64,000 nt of DNA. Origin: Isoetes taiwanensis. Lineage: Eukaryota; Streptophyta; Lycopodiopsida; Isoetales; Isoetaceae. Of this stretch, positions 1-11,500 are shown piece after piece. The position numbers and the translations under genes were made by a program. The stretch is from assembly GCA_021234155.1 (NCBI GenBank), contig JAJEKV010000059.1, positions 2,808,182-2,872,181 on the forward strand. Reading direction: 5' to 3'. Each line of letters begins with the position of its first letter. Position 1 is the first letter of the stretch. The notes beneath the pieces were generated by a model. It worked only from the letters and a program-made list of their open reading frames with translations. It was not told the DNA's origin and did not search any database.

Positions 1-1572
1 CGACAGAATCACTTGAATTTCAACTACATCTAGAGATCAGATACTCAATGAGGAAGGACATGATTACAAGCAGCACATGTCAACGAATGAATAGTATTCG
101 GGTCATCCCAAATGAAAAGCAATTTTGTTAGAACCATTGAAAAGTAACCATGGCACATATTGTAGTCCGTTAGCGGAATAATCTTTCAAATGGTAATTGC
201 AATAAAATTCTCATTGGTAATGCTTCAAATTTTTCAACGTGTACAAACATATTTAGGTTTCTCAATAGCAATAAAAGGAATAACAATAATATGATTTTTG
301 ATGATGTGAGGATAGCCATGATAAATTTTGGGACGAGAAAAACCTTTTGTGGTTAATAGTCTTGACCACTAGGCCTAAGAAATTGAAAACATTTATGGTT
401 AATAGTCTCGACCACTAGGCATAAATGTCAAGAAACTATACAGTCATAGAATAAATGCATACATATATATAATCTAATCTTAAATGCTTGGACGTGAAAA
501 ATCTTTTGTGGTTAATAGTCTTGACCACTAGGCCTAAGAATCGAAAACATTTATGGTTAATAGTCTCGACCACTAGGCATAAATGTCAACAAACTATACA
601 ATCATAGACCAAATGCATACATATATAATTAATAAGACTGCTCTTGTTTTCATCCATTAACCACACTTGCTTTAGATTATAAAAACATAGTGATTCGTCA
701 TCATCACCATTGCTTATATGATTGAAGAAACTATTAGGTCTTCAGTGAAAAGATCGCCATTCTTTCTATGCAGTAACTTAAGAAGCTTAACACAAGAAAC
801 CATTTAGTGGTTTATTATTCTTAACACGTATACTTTGAGTGGGAAGGGTGTCATGCCTTTTATGCATTAATTGGGATGCTTTAGACTAGAAGGCATTAGT
901 GGATTACCAACTTTAATAGTACTACAAATACGTAAAAAACCATCCATAGTTCTTAATGGTTTAGTCTATTAACTTGAAATGCTTCAGACTACATAACATT
1001 ACTAGTTTATCAATGATAACCTTGACCCTAATGCGTTACAAAACCATGCACATTTAGAACAAAACGGTTACATCTAATTTTGATAAGCACAATAGTGCTT
1101 TAGTAGAAAACCCTAAACACTTTGACTAATCAACTAATAGTGATTTATTACTATTAACATGATTCAAACCGTGCATATTTACCATGAAAAGTAGCTGGGT
1201 TGGTTTTCCACAATAACAAACCACAACAACTAACCACATCATGAAATCACATGAATAGAGCACTACCTTGAAACCACATTCACAACCATTATATTATACC
1301 ACATGGACAAACCATACCCTTAAACCAATATAATGTACCACATCCACTTACCAACATATAATACCACTTTCACAAACACTAGAAATAAGCCATTCACAAT
1401 CACCATGCCGTAATACCACCTTAACAGACCTTACAAGAAGACCAAATAGTTTAGCCACATATGGTTTTTAATGAAATTAACCCCCAAACACCCATTGGTT
1501 TTGTAGAGTGGTTTTCTAGTTATAACCATAGACAAAACCATGTAGTGTTTTAATTTTGGGTGCCTTGTGAGA
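1..1572. other. AT-rich non-coding flank
   Basis: No open frame here resembles a protein I recognise. The stretch is AT-rich and holds one clear structure, a tandem duplication at about 333-630 (separate entry). The rest shows no gene, RNA gene or terminal repeat that I can support. Confidence 0.5.
333..630. repeat. Tandem duplication, about 150-bp unit
   Basis: Two adjacent copies of a block of about 150 bp, each with two short repeats of the form GGTTAATAGTCT(T/C)GACCACTAGGC. Both copies continue through CATTTATGGTTAATAGTC and end near GCATACATATATA. The copies differ at a few positions. No coding function is apparent. Confidence 0.8.
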
Positions 1573-1706
1573 GACCACAGATTAGATGTAAAAGTACCTG
1601 CAACCTGTAAACCAAGCCCTACTTTGAGCTCAGTGCTAGCACAATCTGATTCCAGAGAAATGATTTCGTTACACTAATTTATAGGTCCCGCGCCGCGCGC
1701 GTCAGT

Positions 1707-1738
1707 TTTAGGGTTTAGGGTTTAGGTTTTAGGGTTTC
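1707..1738 (+). repeat. Telomere-like TTTAGGG interstitial repeat
   Basis: A short run of TTTAGGG and TTTTAGGG units, the Arabidopsis-type plant telomere motif. It recurs at about 61979-62010 in the other copy of the direct repeat. At this length it is an interstitial motif (plant promoters often carry similar telo-boxes), not a chromosome end. Confidence 0.75.
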
Positions 1739-3030
1739 ATTTTTAGGTAGTTTCTTCTGTTTTGACGTGCCGCGCAAGGAGTCGCGCGTAGCGCGTTGGT
1801 TGGCTTTCTCATATATATTCAACCTTGATTAAACTTTCATGTGTGTCGCGCGCGGAGCCGCGCGTAGCGCGTTGTTGGCTTTCTTTTAAATTTTCAACAA
1901 TGTCGATCAAACTTTCATATGTATGTAACTTTCATTGCCGAGTAACTTTCAGGATTGTACTTCACTCTCAAATTCAACAGTTTTCTCGGTTACCTTTTGA
2001 CATTGAGTTCCTCTAGATCTGCAGTTTTCTTTACCGAATTTATGTCTATTTTGCTTCTATCCCTGGTTTTTAACTCTAAAGTGTTCTCTGCCCCTTCTCT
2101 GCTCGTAACTTACCTATTGCATTCCACAGATTCTTGAATAAACATTGTTACAGTGGCCTGTTCTTACATATTCTTGAATGAACAGTTTACAGTGGCCTAT
2201 TCTTAAATAAACATTTTAGAGTCTACAGATTCAAACTATGATCTTCATATTATACCAAAATTTTGTCCATTGGACATTTTCACAGAAAAGTGTTTACAAA
2301 ATGGTCTTTCTCAGACCAACTATGGACATAGATACATTGGATCAGGCTAAACAAGAAAATGTGGCTAGTAGACACCTAAGCTCGACGAGTCGCCATCCAC
2401 GGCTGCTTGAAAACAGTCTTTCCCCCATCATGCACGAATTTCTGCTCCAGATAGCGAACTTCGGCCTGTGGTGCTCGCGCGATCCATTTTAAGACGCTGC
2501 GCGAGCACTCCACTCCTTTTTCCTTCATACTATGTGCTTCCCGGCAGCTGAAAGGCGCCACAACACTCCAAGCCATCATCCTTCTTCTTCCTTCATTCTT
2601 TTTCCTTCTTCTTCTTCCTTCATGAGCTCGGCATCCTCCTTCTTCTTCCTTCATTCGCGCCATCCTGATTCCTCCTTCTTTCCTTCGTTCCTAATATTTA
2701 TAGCTTAATTCATTAAGTCTGATTCCTACATAAGTGATTCTAACATTAAGTCTGATTCTTAATTGAGTACGATGAATTTCTAAAAAGCTGTGTCGGGTTA
2801 TTCATCGTACTATTTCTTATTTATTAGCTTGCTTTTAATTAATTCATTCTTCATTATTAGGATGTTTTTAATTAATTCGTTCTTCTTTATCTTTATTAGG
2901 ATGCTTTTAATCATTATTTCTTCTTCATTAGGTTGCTTTTAATTAATTCGATGGGTTTCTAATAATCTTGAATAATTAAATTCTTCTCCTTTTATTTTTC
3001 CATTTCCTTGTGGGTATTTTCATATTGCAA

Positions 3031-3608
3031 TGGTTGTAATACCTTTATACTTTTGTTTATATATCCCTTCTTGTTTTAAATAATGATTTCTGAAGAAGTA
3101 TCCAGGTGATCCTAATGTGACCCTCGCCGCTACTATAATAATTTATGACATAAGTATTTTCATTAGATAATGAGAATGTTTCGTAGGGCTTTGTGTGCCT
3201 TACGAAACTTCGTATTCTTCGAAGTCGACGGTAACTATCCATAATTCGCTTGATTTATTGATCGCCACATGGTCAAGCTTGATCACATTAACACAAATGC
3301 TCTTTACAAGTGCTCTTCATAAATCACTTCTGAATAACATTCGTATTGATGTGTTATAAGCTTGACCATGCGGCGATCGATAAATCAAGCGAATTATAGA
3401 TAGTTGCCGTCGACTTCGACGAATACGAAGTTTCGTAAGGCACACAAAGCCATACGAAACATTCTCATTTTGTAATAAAAGTACTTATGTTATAAATTAT
3501 TATAGTAGCAGCGAGGGCCACATTAGGATCACCTGGAAACTTGCTTAAGAAATTATTATTTAAAAAAAAAGGAATATATAAAACAAAAGTATAAAGGTAT
3601 TACAACCA
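3031..3608. repeat. Large foldback / inverted repeat, about 250-bp arms
   Basis: The left arm starts TGGTTGTAATACC and the right arm ends GGTATTACAACCA. Complementarity continues inward for roughly 250 bp, through GGTGATCCTAATGTG, TTACGAAACTTCGTATTC and AAGCTTGA(T/C)CA, to a loop of about 60-80 bp near 3290-3350. A single-stranded or transcribed form would make a long hairpin. It resembles a MITE or foldback transposon, but I could not identify a clean target duplication. A second copy is at 63303-63880. Confidence 0.85.
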
Positions 3609-3752
3609 GATTGTTGTGCATGAATGAGGTGAAGTATCAAGATTTCCTAATCTTTCTTTCCCCTCCTCTTTTGGGTAATGGTGTTTAGATATTGTGTAAG
3701 ATCCATTGCTTAAAGAAGGGGGAAAGGTAGATTGAGAATTCATGATGATTTA

Positions 3753-4961
3753 CACACTGACCCCAATTTTTGGTCTACAGTAGTTTTTAAGTTATACGGA
3801 GTGTTGTTTTATGCCAAAAACAACACCAAAAGTGACACCAAAAGGCTACTGGCCTTTTTTTCCGGATTTGCACAATAGTAGGGTGGTTTTTTGAAAAAAA
3901 AAATCCACAGTGGTTTTTTGGGACTAGATCTTTTTTTTTGTCAACTGTCCTTTTTTGTTAATATTGTTTTTAGCAACTTTTTTCGACATGTGGTTTTTTT
4001 CTTCACTGTTTTTTTTTTGGAGGAGCCACGTGTTGTTTATCTTCTAATAAGACAGGTAAGTTTGTATATTAGTAAGGGTGGAAAACTGGAAAAAGACAAG
4101 TCCTTTTTTCCCTTTTCCATATATGTTATCTTTTTTTTTCCTACAAGTTTTCCTAAAAAAAAGATACATAATATTCAAAACATCAATATGCATTGTTTTA
4201 AAATAACTGTTGTTTTCAAATATTTTTCTATATGTTGGTATTTCTTCTTCGTATGTAGTTTTAAGAAGGTGCTATTGTTTTGCAATGCTACTGCTATTGT
4301 TTTCCTAAATTAAGGACATGTGAAAAATCATTATTATCACATATAGAAAAATGTAGGTGTTGTTTGTAATGTATCTTTTCACCAATAAAATTTTAACACG
4401 TGGCATACTTTTTTAAATGAAAAAGCATGATCCTAACCAATGAAATATTGACACATGGCACATTATAATATGTACCAATATCAAATAAGTCATGATTTTT
4501 TTATTTCTTTTGTTTATTAATAAAGTTTGTTGGGAATCGAACCCAAACTAATCCATAAACTTGATCTGATTAAGGAAGCAAATAAATTCATTTGTACATG
4601 GCATATTGCAATTGACCATTTTTTTTCTTTATGTCCTTATTGAATGCAACACTTTAAACAAGAATTAAGGTGTTGGGTGAATGACGTTTTTTTTGGTTAG
4701 TCTATAAAGCTCCACGAAGCTGTCCCATGTCAGTATACTTACCTGTATATACTCATGATGCATAATGTTCCCCTGGCGTAGTGTAGAATTGAAACCTGGA
4801 AACCAAATTACAATGACTATATAAGGGAAAGAAAGAAGATTGGTTGATAGTTATGGTGGTATAATACCTGCAAAGATATCTTCACTAATGTTTTTATTAC
4901 ACGTGAAGCTTTGCTGATTCCTCCTCTGGTTATATGAAACACTCTATGAAAAACATCAAGA
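3753..4961 (+). repeat. 5' end of the outer transposon
   Basis: The first ~340 bp match the 5' end of the inner element (4962-5300). They contain many TGGTTTTTT and GTGGTTTTTT motifs, the kind of subterminal repeat that binds transposase in CACTA elements. The mirrored AAAACCACA motifs occur at the 3' end (44570-44690, 46395-46469, 57508-57640). Two copies of ACCAAT…ACACGTGGCAT lie near 4381 and 4437. The ORFs here are low-complexity and not genes. Confidence 0.7.
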
Positions 4962-6240
4962 CACACTGACCCCAATTTTTGGTCTACAGTAGTTTTTAAG
5001 TTGTACGGAAGTGTTGTTTTATGCCAAAAACAACACCAAAAGTGGCACCAAAAGCTACTGGCCATTTTTTCCGGATTTGCACAATAGTAGGGTAGTTTTT
5101 TGGAAAAATTTCCCAACGTGTGGTTTTTTGGCACCAGATTTTTTTTTTTTGTCAACTGTCCTTTTTTTGTTACTATTGTTTTTAGCAATTTTTTTCGACA
5201 TGTGGTTTTTTTCTTTACTATTGTTTTTCGGAGGAGCCACGCGTTGTTTGTCTTCTAATAAGACATGTAGGTTTGAATATTAGTACTCGTGGAAAACTGA
5301 AAAAGACTGTTGTTTTTCTCTTTTCTATAGGTCTTGTTTTTTTTTCTCTACGAATAGTTTTTAGCAAAACCATACGATGTTTTCGTTTAAAATAAGATGC
5401 GTAGGTTTTGAATTTGATATTACTACATGTGAGAAATAAAATTACAACATCAAAATAAGATAGTTTTCACAAAAAATTATATGTCATTTACCGAAGTACC
5501 ACATATTCCTAAAATAAGTACACAAGTCATTTGGGAACGTACCACATGTTGTTTCTGACGTGTCTTTAACCAATGAAATATTGACACGTGGCATGTTTTT
5601 TAAAATAAAAAACTATTTATTTCAGCCATTCAAATTTTGACACGTGGCATACATTTTAACAAAATAACACACTTAGGTTTAGGTAATTTATATGTAATTT
5701 CCTCAAAAAAATATATGTAATTTAAAAGAAATCTACAATGGCTTCTAAAAAAATTTCGCGTGTTGTTTTTACACAATATATGGTATGTAGTTACTATAAA
5801 ATCAACACGTCATTTTTAAATAAAAAAGTATTATTTGACATATAGGAAAAATATATCTTGTTTTTTATATGTCTTCTAACCAATCATATTGTAACATGTG
5901 GCATAGATAGCTAATAAAAAATTGGATAACCCGTGATATTGTTTCTACGTGATTTATATCTTATTGTTCTTGTTTATTTAATTTGGCCTATCCAACTAAA
6001 AAAGACTTTTTGGGAAAAGAATTCATACAAGTTCATAGAATTTTAACATGTTCCATAGATTTTAACATGTTTCGGAAGCCAAATTTTAATTATTTCCCTT
6101 GTGAAAAAAAATAGGCCAAACTGTGTATAATTAAAAGCTGGATCAACCATGAGTCTTGGCAATGGAAACAAGACGAAAAATATGGGCATACTGTCAAGAT
6201 ACATGGAAGGAATGACTATCCCCGACATCTTGATTGCGCT
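4962..6240 (+). repeat. AT-rich 5' subterminal region of the inner transposon
   Basis: The T-rich, TGGTTTTTT-bearing sequence is shared with 3753-4090. It is followed by AT-rich DNA with three copies of the motif ACCAAT…ACACGTGGCAT or a close variant (about 5571, 5627 and 5878). No credible protein-coding frame was found; the open frames are homopolymer-rich. Confidence 0.6.
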
Positions 6241-6585
6241 GTAGACTCAGTCTGTTCTCTTGGTGTTTTTCAAACGGTTCCCTCTATACAACTCCCAGTT
6301 TGTCCTTTACATCTGCTACCAAAGCTAGTTGAAGGGCCACTGCTATATGCATATAGGCGCTTTGTCTCTCCACAGTTTTAATTTACTGATTCAACATGCT
6401 TTTGCCTCCTTGACCTTCGTATAAAAATATCATCAATGCCATTTAGCTTAATGCCTTTCTGTGAAAGAGTATGTTCCAGCATACTCTCATCTTTCTTGTC
6501 CTCAGAAAAACTACCCTGTTTTTATATTAATAATCAGATTTAAACAGATAAGTTTTCGAACTTTGCAAAAAGCGAATTTACTTAC

Positions 6586-6929
6586 AGGAACATGAGCAAC
6601 TTTTTCATGATTCTCTTTCGCATGTCTGTATGCAAAGCAATTACCACATTTTTCACATGCGTAAAGTTTTGACTCTAAGTGAACCACCTTGATGTGTTTC
6701 TCTAGATTCGACTTCTGAGGAAAAAGAAACTCCACCATCAACGTACAGCAAAACACAGAAGCAAAAAAGAAAAAAAGATTTTAATTACTTTAGTATAAGA
6801 ATAGAGACAGCCTGGATAAAAACAGCAGATTCTCTTCTTTGAACCAACAAGTGTATGTGTCTCAAAATGCTGTTTACGTTGCTTCTCTAAGAAGGCTACA
6901 CCACAGCTTTCACAATATGCATACCATAT
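6586..6929 (-). pseudogene. Captured C2H2 zinc-finger gene fragment (TFIIIA-like)
   Basis: On the minus strand two exon-like blocks encode C2H2 fingers. The 3' block (6586 to about 6714) contains KSNLEKHIKVVH and then a finger with C-x2-C-x12-H-x4-H spacing (CEKCGNCF…H…H). It ends at a consensus GTAAGT donor, and a pyrimidine-rich TTTTTCCTCAG acceptor precedes it. The upstream block (about 6815-6929) encodes another finger, CESCGVAFLEKQRKQHFETH. The finger spacing resembles plant TFIIIA, the 5S rRNA gene transcription factor, but other multi-finger proteins are possible. There is no start or stop, so this is a fragment carried within the transposon. The junction between the blocks is uncertain. 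Confidence 0.65.
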
Positions 6930-6939
6930 CTAGGTAAAG

Positions 6940-8886
6940 GACCAAGGACCCAAACATTTTGCAGCCAGATATAAAACCATAGTAATATAATCACCAGAAA
7001 ATTTGCTATTAGGACTTGCAAAGTACTACTGTAAAACCACGGGTTTGAAAGAAATGCATTAGTAAGTTCATTAGCTAATTTTACAAAAGGGTTAAAGCAA
7101 TGAGCAAATAAGTTTGACTATAACTTGTGGAATAAAAAGATTGCAGTTGAAGTTAGGTACAAAGGACAAGGTACCCGAGGCAGTGGAGGTAGCAAAAACA
7201 GCTTTTAGGACCAGGCAGACGAGTTTGGTGCACTAAAGCATAAAAAGAAAAGGATAATAAACAAGAGAGCAGGGTATCCGCTTACCTTAAGCAGGGTATC
7301 CGCTTACCAGGCAGAGCCGAGCATAGGCATTCACTGCAAGGCCAGAGTAGAAGCTTTGGCAGCAAAAACTTCGAGATATAGGTCTGCAGCATTATACATA
7401 TCATAATAAATAACCCCCTGCTTTTCCTATCTCCTCAAAGACAGCAAAAATTGCAACGAAGCCACATGCAAGAATTGGAACAAAACTTGCAAAGAACCTA
7501 GAGTTTGTTGATCCATTTCCTGGAGCTGGAGCAGTGGCTGCTTACGGCCCTGCTTTCTTGCCTCTTACAGGTCGCCGCTTACAGAGCTCAGCCATATCGC
7601 CATAGCCAAGAAACACAGCTATTTCGGCATGAGAAACACAGCTATTCCGGCAGGCCCATAGGGAAAATTTGGGGAAGAAAGGAGAGCGGATTTAGGTATG
7701 CCGGAAGAGGGCAGGCATGAATCCGACAAGAAAAGCATATCTCAGAGGGAAGCTTGATCAAGTCTTGATCTTTGAAGAGAAGCACAGAAGGACGACCAGC
7801 AGAACATGATCGGAAGCAGAAAGAAGGCCTAGGAAGGCTAAAAATGAGCAAGAGGTAAAGAAGAAGAGAGCTGGAGCAGTGGCCGCAATGGAGCTGGATC
7901 TGGCGGTAGAGATGGAGACTGCAGAGCTGGAGCTTGAATTCCGGCGGCAAGGAGAAGGCGCCAGATTCTGAAAATAGTATATAATACATCGCTCTCAGCC
8001 AATAGAATGCCACGACATAGATCACGATCTCGACCGTTCATCCGGGAATCATCTCGACCATTCATCTCTATTAACTTTAAACATTGTAGCTTATGATATT
8101 ATGACATGTAAAAAGGAAAAATTTAAAAATGCCATTGTATTTCTCAGTATGTGTCAAATACCCCAAATACCCCTGTATTTTAATAATTTGTGAATTTGCC
8201 CTCATTTTGGGGCCACCACCAAAGTACCACGACCAAATAACGGGTACCACAGAACAAACAAAACAAAAATTTCCCAAAATTTGAGTTACTATTCATAAAC
8301 AAAACAAAAATATGGTAAAAAAGCAAATAACAAAAACAAGAACTTGGAAGGGGTTTCTTTTGCAACAAATTTGTCTTGTCCTGCTTTCAACAAGAAAGCA
8401 AGGTATCTGGGGAAAAGAATGTCGAGATAAAGGGGCAAAATTTCTGAGGGTGTAGGAGCCCCAGCGATGGTAGAAAGCATAGAGTAGAGCTGGCCACAGG
8501 CATTTGCAGCCAAGCCGATCTTTTTCTTCACCTGCTGCTTCTAGAGTTTGTTAATCCGGTGGCCAAGCTCCTATTGTTGCTGCTCCTGTGGCCAAGCTCC
8601 TGGCAATAGCGATAATTAAAGTCAGCCAAGCATTTTGCCCGCCCGCGAGAAACCATAGAAAAGGCAAGGAGCTAGGCCCAGCCAATCGCATGAGCAGGCG
8701 TACATCAAAATCTAGGCCGTCCATTTCCATAAAATTTGCGCCATTCATCTTGGCGGGAAGAAACACAAAGTTAGGCCAATAAGATGAATGTAGCTGGATC
8801 TTCATCTGGCCGTTCATCTCGGTCATCCAAATTATCGATGGTAGTGCACATCAGAAAATTGTTGGATCCATTTACGATCATCACTA
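6940..8886. other. Unidentified captured or promoter-like sequence
   Basis: No protein family is recognisable. Two stretches (about 7490-8065 and 8370-8830) share the order 'CTAGAGTTTGTTRAT … CCAAT … CCGTCCATTTC/CCGTTCATC', and a third similar block is in the outer element at 32700-33030. They look like related upstream or 5' UTR pieces of genes rather than coding DNA. Several open frames here are shadows without domains. Confidence 0.35.
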
Positions 8887-8889
8887 ATT

Positions 8890-9757
8890 GGGCTATACCA
8901 TGTCTAGGTGGCAAGTTGGAGCCACCTTGGCATGTTTGAGCCTAGGTGCCATGTTGGATCCTAGGTGGCATGTTGGAGCCCACGTGGCAAGTTGGAGCCT
9001 AGGTGACATGTTGGAGCCTACGTGGCATGTTTGAGCCACCTCAACATGTTAGGTGGCATCTTGGAGCCTAGGTGGCATCTTGGATCCTAGGTGGCATGTT
9101 GGAGACACCTTGGCATGTTTGAGCCTAGGTGGCATCTTGGAGCCTAGGTGGCATATTGGATCCTAAGTGGCAAGTTGGAGCCACCTTGGCATGGTGGAGC
9201 CTAGGTGGCATGTTGGAGCCCGCGTGGCATAGTTGAGCCACCTCGGCATGTTAGGTGGCATCTTGGAGCCTAGGTGGCATGTTTGAGCCACCTTAGCATG
9301 TTAGGTGGCATGTTGGAGCCTAGGTGGCATGTTGGAGCCTAGGTGGCATGTTGGTTCCTAGGTGACAAGTTGGAGCCACCTTGGCATGTTGGAGCCTAGG
9401 TGGCATCTTGGATCCTAGGTGACAAGTTGGAGCCACCTTGGCATGTTGGAGCCTAGGTGGCATGTTGGGTCCTAGGTGGCAAGTTGGAGCCCACGTGGCA
9501 TAGTTGGATCCCAGGTGGCATGTTAGAGCCTAGGTGGCATGTTGGAGCCTAGGTGGCATGTTGGACCCTAGGTGGCATGTTGGAGCCCACGTGGCATAGT
9601 TGGAGCCTAGGTGGCATGTTTGAGCCACCTCAGCATGTTAGGTGGCATCTTGGAGCCTAGGTGGCATGTTGGAGCCTAGGTGGCATGTTGGAGCCTAGGT
9701 GGCAAGTTGGAGCCACCTTGGCATGTTTGAGTCTACGTGGCATATTGAAGCAGCAAC
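8890..9757. repeat. 19-bp minisatellite array, inner element, proximal
   Basis: Head-to-tail units near GGAGCCTAGGTGGCATGTT, with recurrent variants GGATCCTAGGTGGCAAGTT, GGAGCCACCTTGGCATGTT and GGAGCCCACGTGGCATAGTT. Each unit holds the palindrome CCTAGG, and alternate variants supply GCCACC against GGTGGC, so neighbouring units can pair. Any ORF across it is repeat translation, not a gene. Confidence 0.9.
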
Positions 9758-9868
9758 CTGATATTTAGTAAGGTGCAGGCGTAAGCTACAAGGAACATCC
9801 AAAAAATATATTAAATTAACTCATGAATCTTTGGCCACAGTTCTTACACAGATTCTAGGCTAACTCGT

Positions 9869-10637
9869 GCAGAAGATTTGCCTTTTTGTCCCTGCATCAA
9901 ATCGGGCCAAGCCCATGGCCAAATCTGAGATGTCGAGCCCCTCTTTCGAGGAGGCTCAACTTGAAATCACCCATCGGGCTCGGTATGTTTTCCTTGGTAT
10001 TTCTTGCATTGCTAGCATTCTATTCTGTTCTATCAATGCCTTTCAATGTGACATTCCAATTGTGAACCCAAAAAATTGGTGGATCTTTAACAAGGCATTC
10101 CATGTTGTAAATAGGTTGCAAGAGCCTTGGCATTTTCTAATGGCAATTTTTTCTTGTGTCCAGAAAGTTTTCTAATCTTAACCCCTTATAGCTAAGAAAC
10201 TTCAAGAGATATCCAAACATCTTGATGGAGTCGAGTTCAAGGATGACGAAGATACTCTGTCATATCCGAATTGCAATTCTTCGACTGAGAAACCCAGACA
10301 AGGGTTCCTGAAGTTCAAAGCTCAAAAGTTCTTGTATGTTCTTTCAATATTGATGATGCTTCTCACATCTTCTTATTCACTCGCCTGTTTGTGTAGAAAG
10401 CACCCTCCTTTTTTCAACAAATTAGCAACTGAACAAACACCCCAGGCGTGGTGTCAAATCTGAGTTCCTTATCATATTGATTGAAAATGTAAGCTACAAC
10501 CACATTATTTTTCTTTCCAGTTCATGGTGATAGCATGCTCAGATTCCAGAGTATGTCCCACCACTATCTTGAGTTTCCATCCAGGTGAAGCATTTGTATT
10601 TCGCAATGTTGCCAACATGGAACCCCCATGGGAAAGG
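9869..10637 (+). pseudogene. Captured beta-carbonic anhydrase fragment, introns retained
   Basis: Beta-carbonic anhydrases interconvert CO2 and bicarbonate using zinc. The best exon (10521-10637) encodes [13 protein letters not shown] and [11 protein letters not shown], including the zinc-binding Cys and the Asp-Arg dyad of CxDxR. A 49-nt exon (10397-10445) and an exon ending at 10333 (…GFLKFKAQKF) join to it in frame: TT|GTATGT donor, TGTGTAG acceptor, TTTCTTTCCAG acceptor. The 49-nt exon is followed by GC rather than GT. An earlier exon-like block (from 9869) follows a GTGCAG acceptor, but its junction to the next exon is unclear. The downstream H-x2-C zinc ligands are missing. Intron retention shows DNA-level capture. 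It could be transcribed but cannot make a complete enzyme. Confidence 0.8.
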
Positions 10638-11500
10638 GTGTATATATTTGTCCTTTTTTTTTCTTTTCTTCTTTTTTTTCTTCCTTTGGAGAAAACATAT
10701 GGTAGTAATGTAATACATTTAGGACAAGACAAGATATACTAGAAGTCAAAGTTGACTAAATGGCCTTAAACGGCAAGGACATATGGTGTACTATATGAGG
10801 AGCTATGTGTAGACACCTTAGAGACTCTAGTCCTCAATGTCTGACATTGCATCTAGAACATCATTTGCAACATAACGCATAGATAAGAATCAAAGAAAGT
10901 ACTAAAGAAAGTAATGACAAATGACATCCACTTGAGGCCAACTAGTTGCAAATACAACACCAACATTCTCAATGACAACCTATTAGTGAGAAGAACAAAT
11001 AATTTAAGTGTTGTTGTATCACATTCAGCACATTTAAATAAGGCATCATATTCTCATTGCTTGCATAGAAGGCAAGTTGATTAAGACACCAAAAACATTA
11101 ACCTCATAGATGTCTCACTAATTTTGGGAAGACGAATAAACGTCATGCCATTGAACACCATACATGTCATCTCGTGAAGACTGCATATGCCCTCCATGAT
11201 AAGCATGATAAGGTTTCCCTAGCAGTGTTATTGGGTTGCCACATTTGCAGATCATTGACTGACTTCTAAAAGTATAGAGTCATAAACAACATATCACTGG
11301 GATAAATTGACAGTATTTAACTGCTTCTATAGGTCTGGAAAGAAAAAAAGGTGCCTTTCTCATGGAGTTTAGAAAGCAGAAAAAAAGGTGATCGGGAAGA
11401 TTATTGGCACAAGATTTAGGGTGGGTGAGGTGGACAAACCCATTGGTTTCTAGGGCCCAAATGTAGTGGTTTACCTTATACAAGAATGAGGGCTAAAAAT
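10638..11500. other. No recognisable gene
   Basis: After the carbonic anhydrase donor the sequence runs into AT-moderate DNA with only short frames. The minus-strand frame at 11280-11483 has no recognisable domain. It may be captured intron or UTR sequence. Confidence 0.4.

Larger units (their letters stand above)
1573..3733 (+). repeat. Left copy of >2-kb direct repeat
   Basis: This segment is repeated almost base for base at 61846-64000, where the window ends. The copies share TTTAGGG-like repeats (about 1710-1735), paired CGCGCGTAGCGCG motifs, a pyrimidine-rich TTCTTCTTCC tract near 2580-2660 and the foldback at 3031-3608. Differences are scattered substitutions plus one deletion of about 10 bp in the right copy near its end. 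The ORFs inside (for example 2238-2492) show no recognisable domain. The copies lie about 60.27 kb apart in the same orientation. Confidence 0.9.

Noticed and set aside
1707-1738. Telomere
   Set aside because: Only a few TTTAGGG units, repeated at 61979 and embedded in dispersed repeat DNA.
3891-4313. 140-codon Phe-rich ORF near the 5' end of the outer transposon
   Set aside because: Product of T-runs in subterminal repeats; not conserved as a frame in the matching inner end (4962-5300).
4526-4560. tRNA T-arm-like sequence (GGGAATCGAACCC)
   Set aside because: Only a box-B-like fragment; no acceptor stem, D-arm or anticodon arm could be assembled on either strand.
8890-9757. Regularly spaced repeats resembling a CRISPR array
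   Set aside because: There are no unique spacers; the unit is a contiguous 19-bp tandem repeat in plant DNA.
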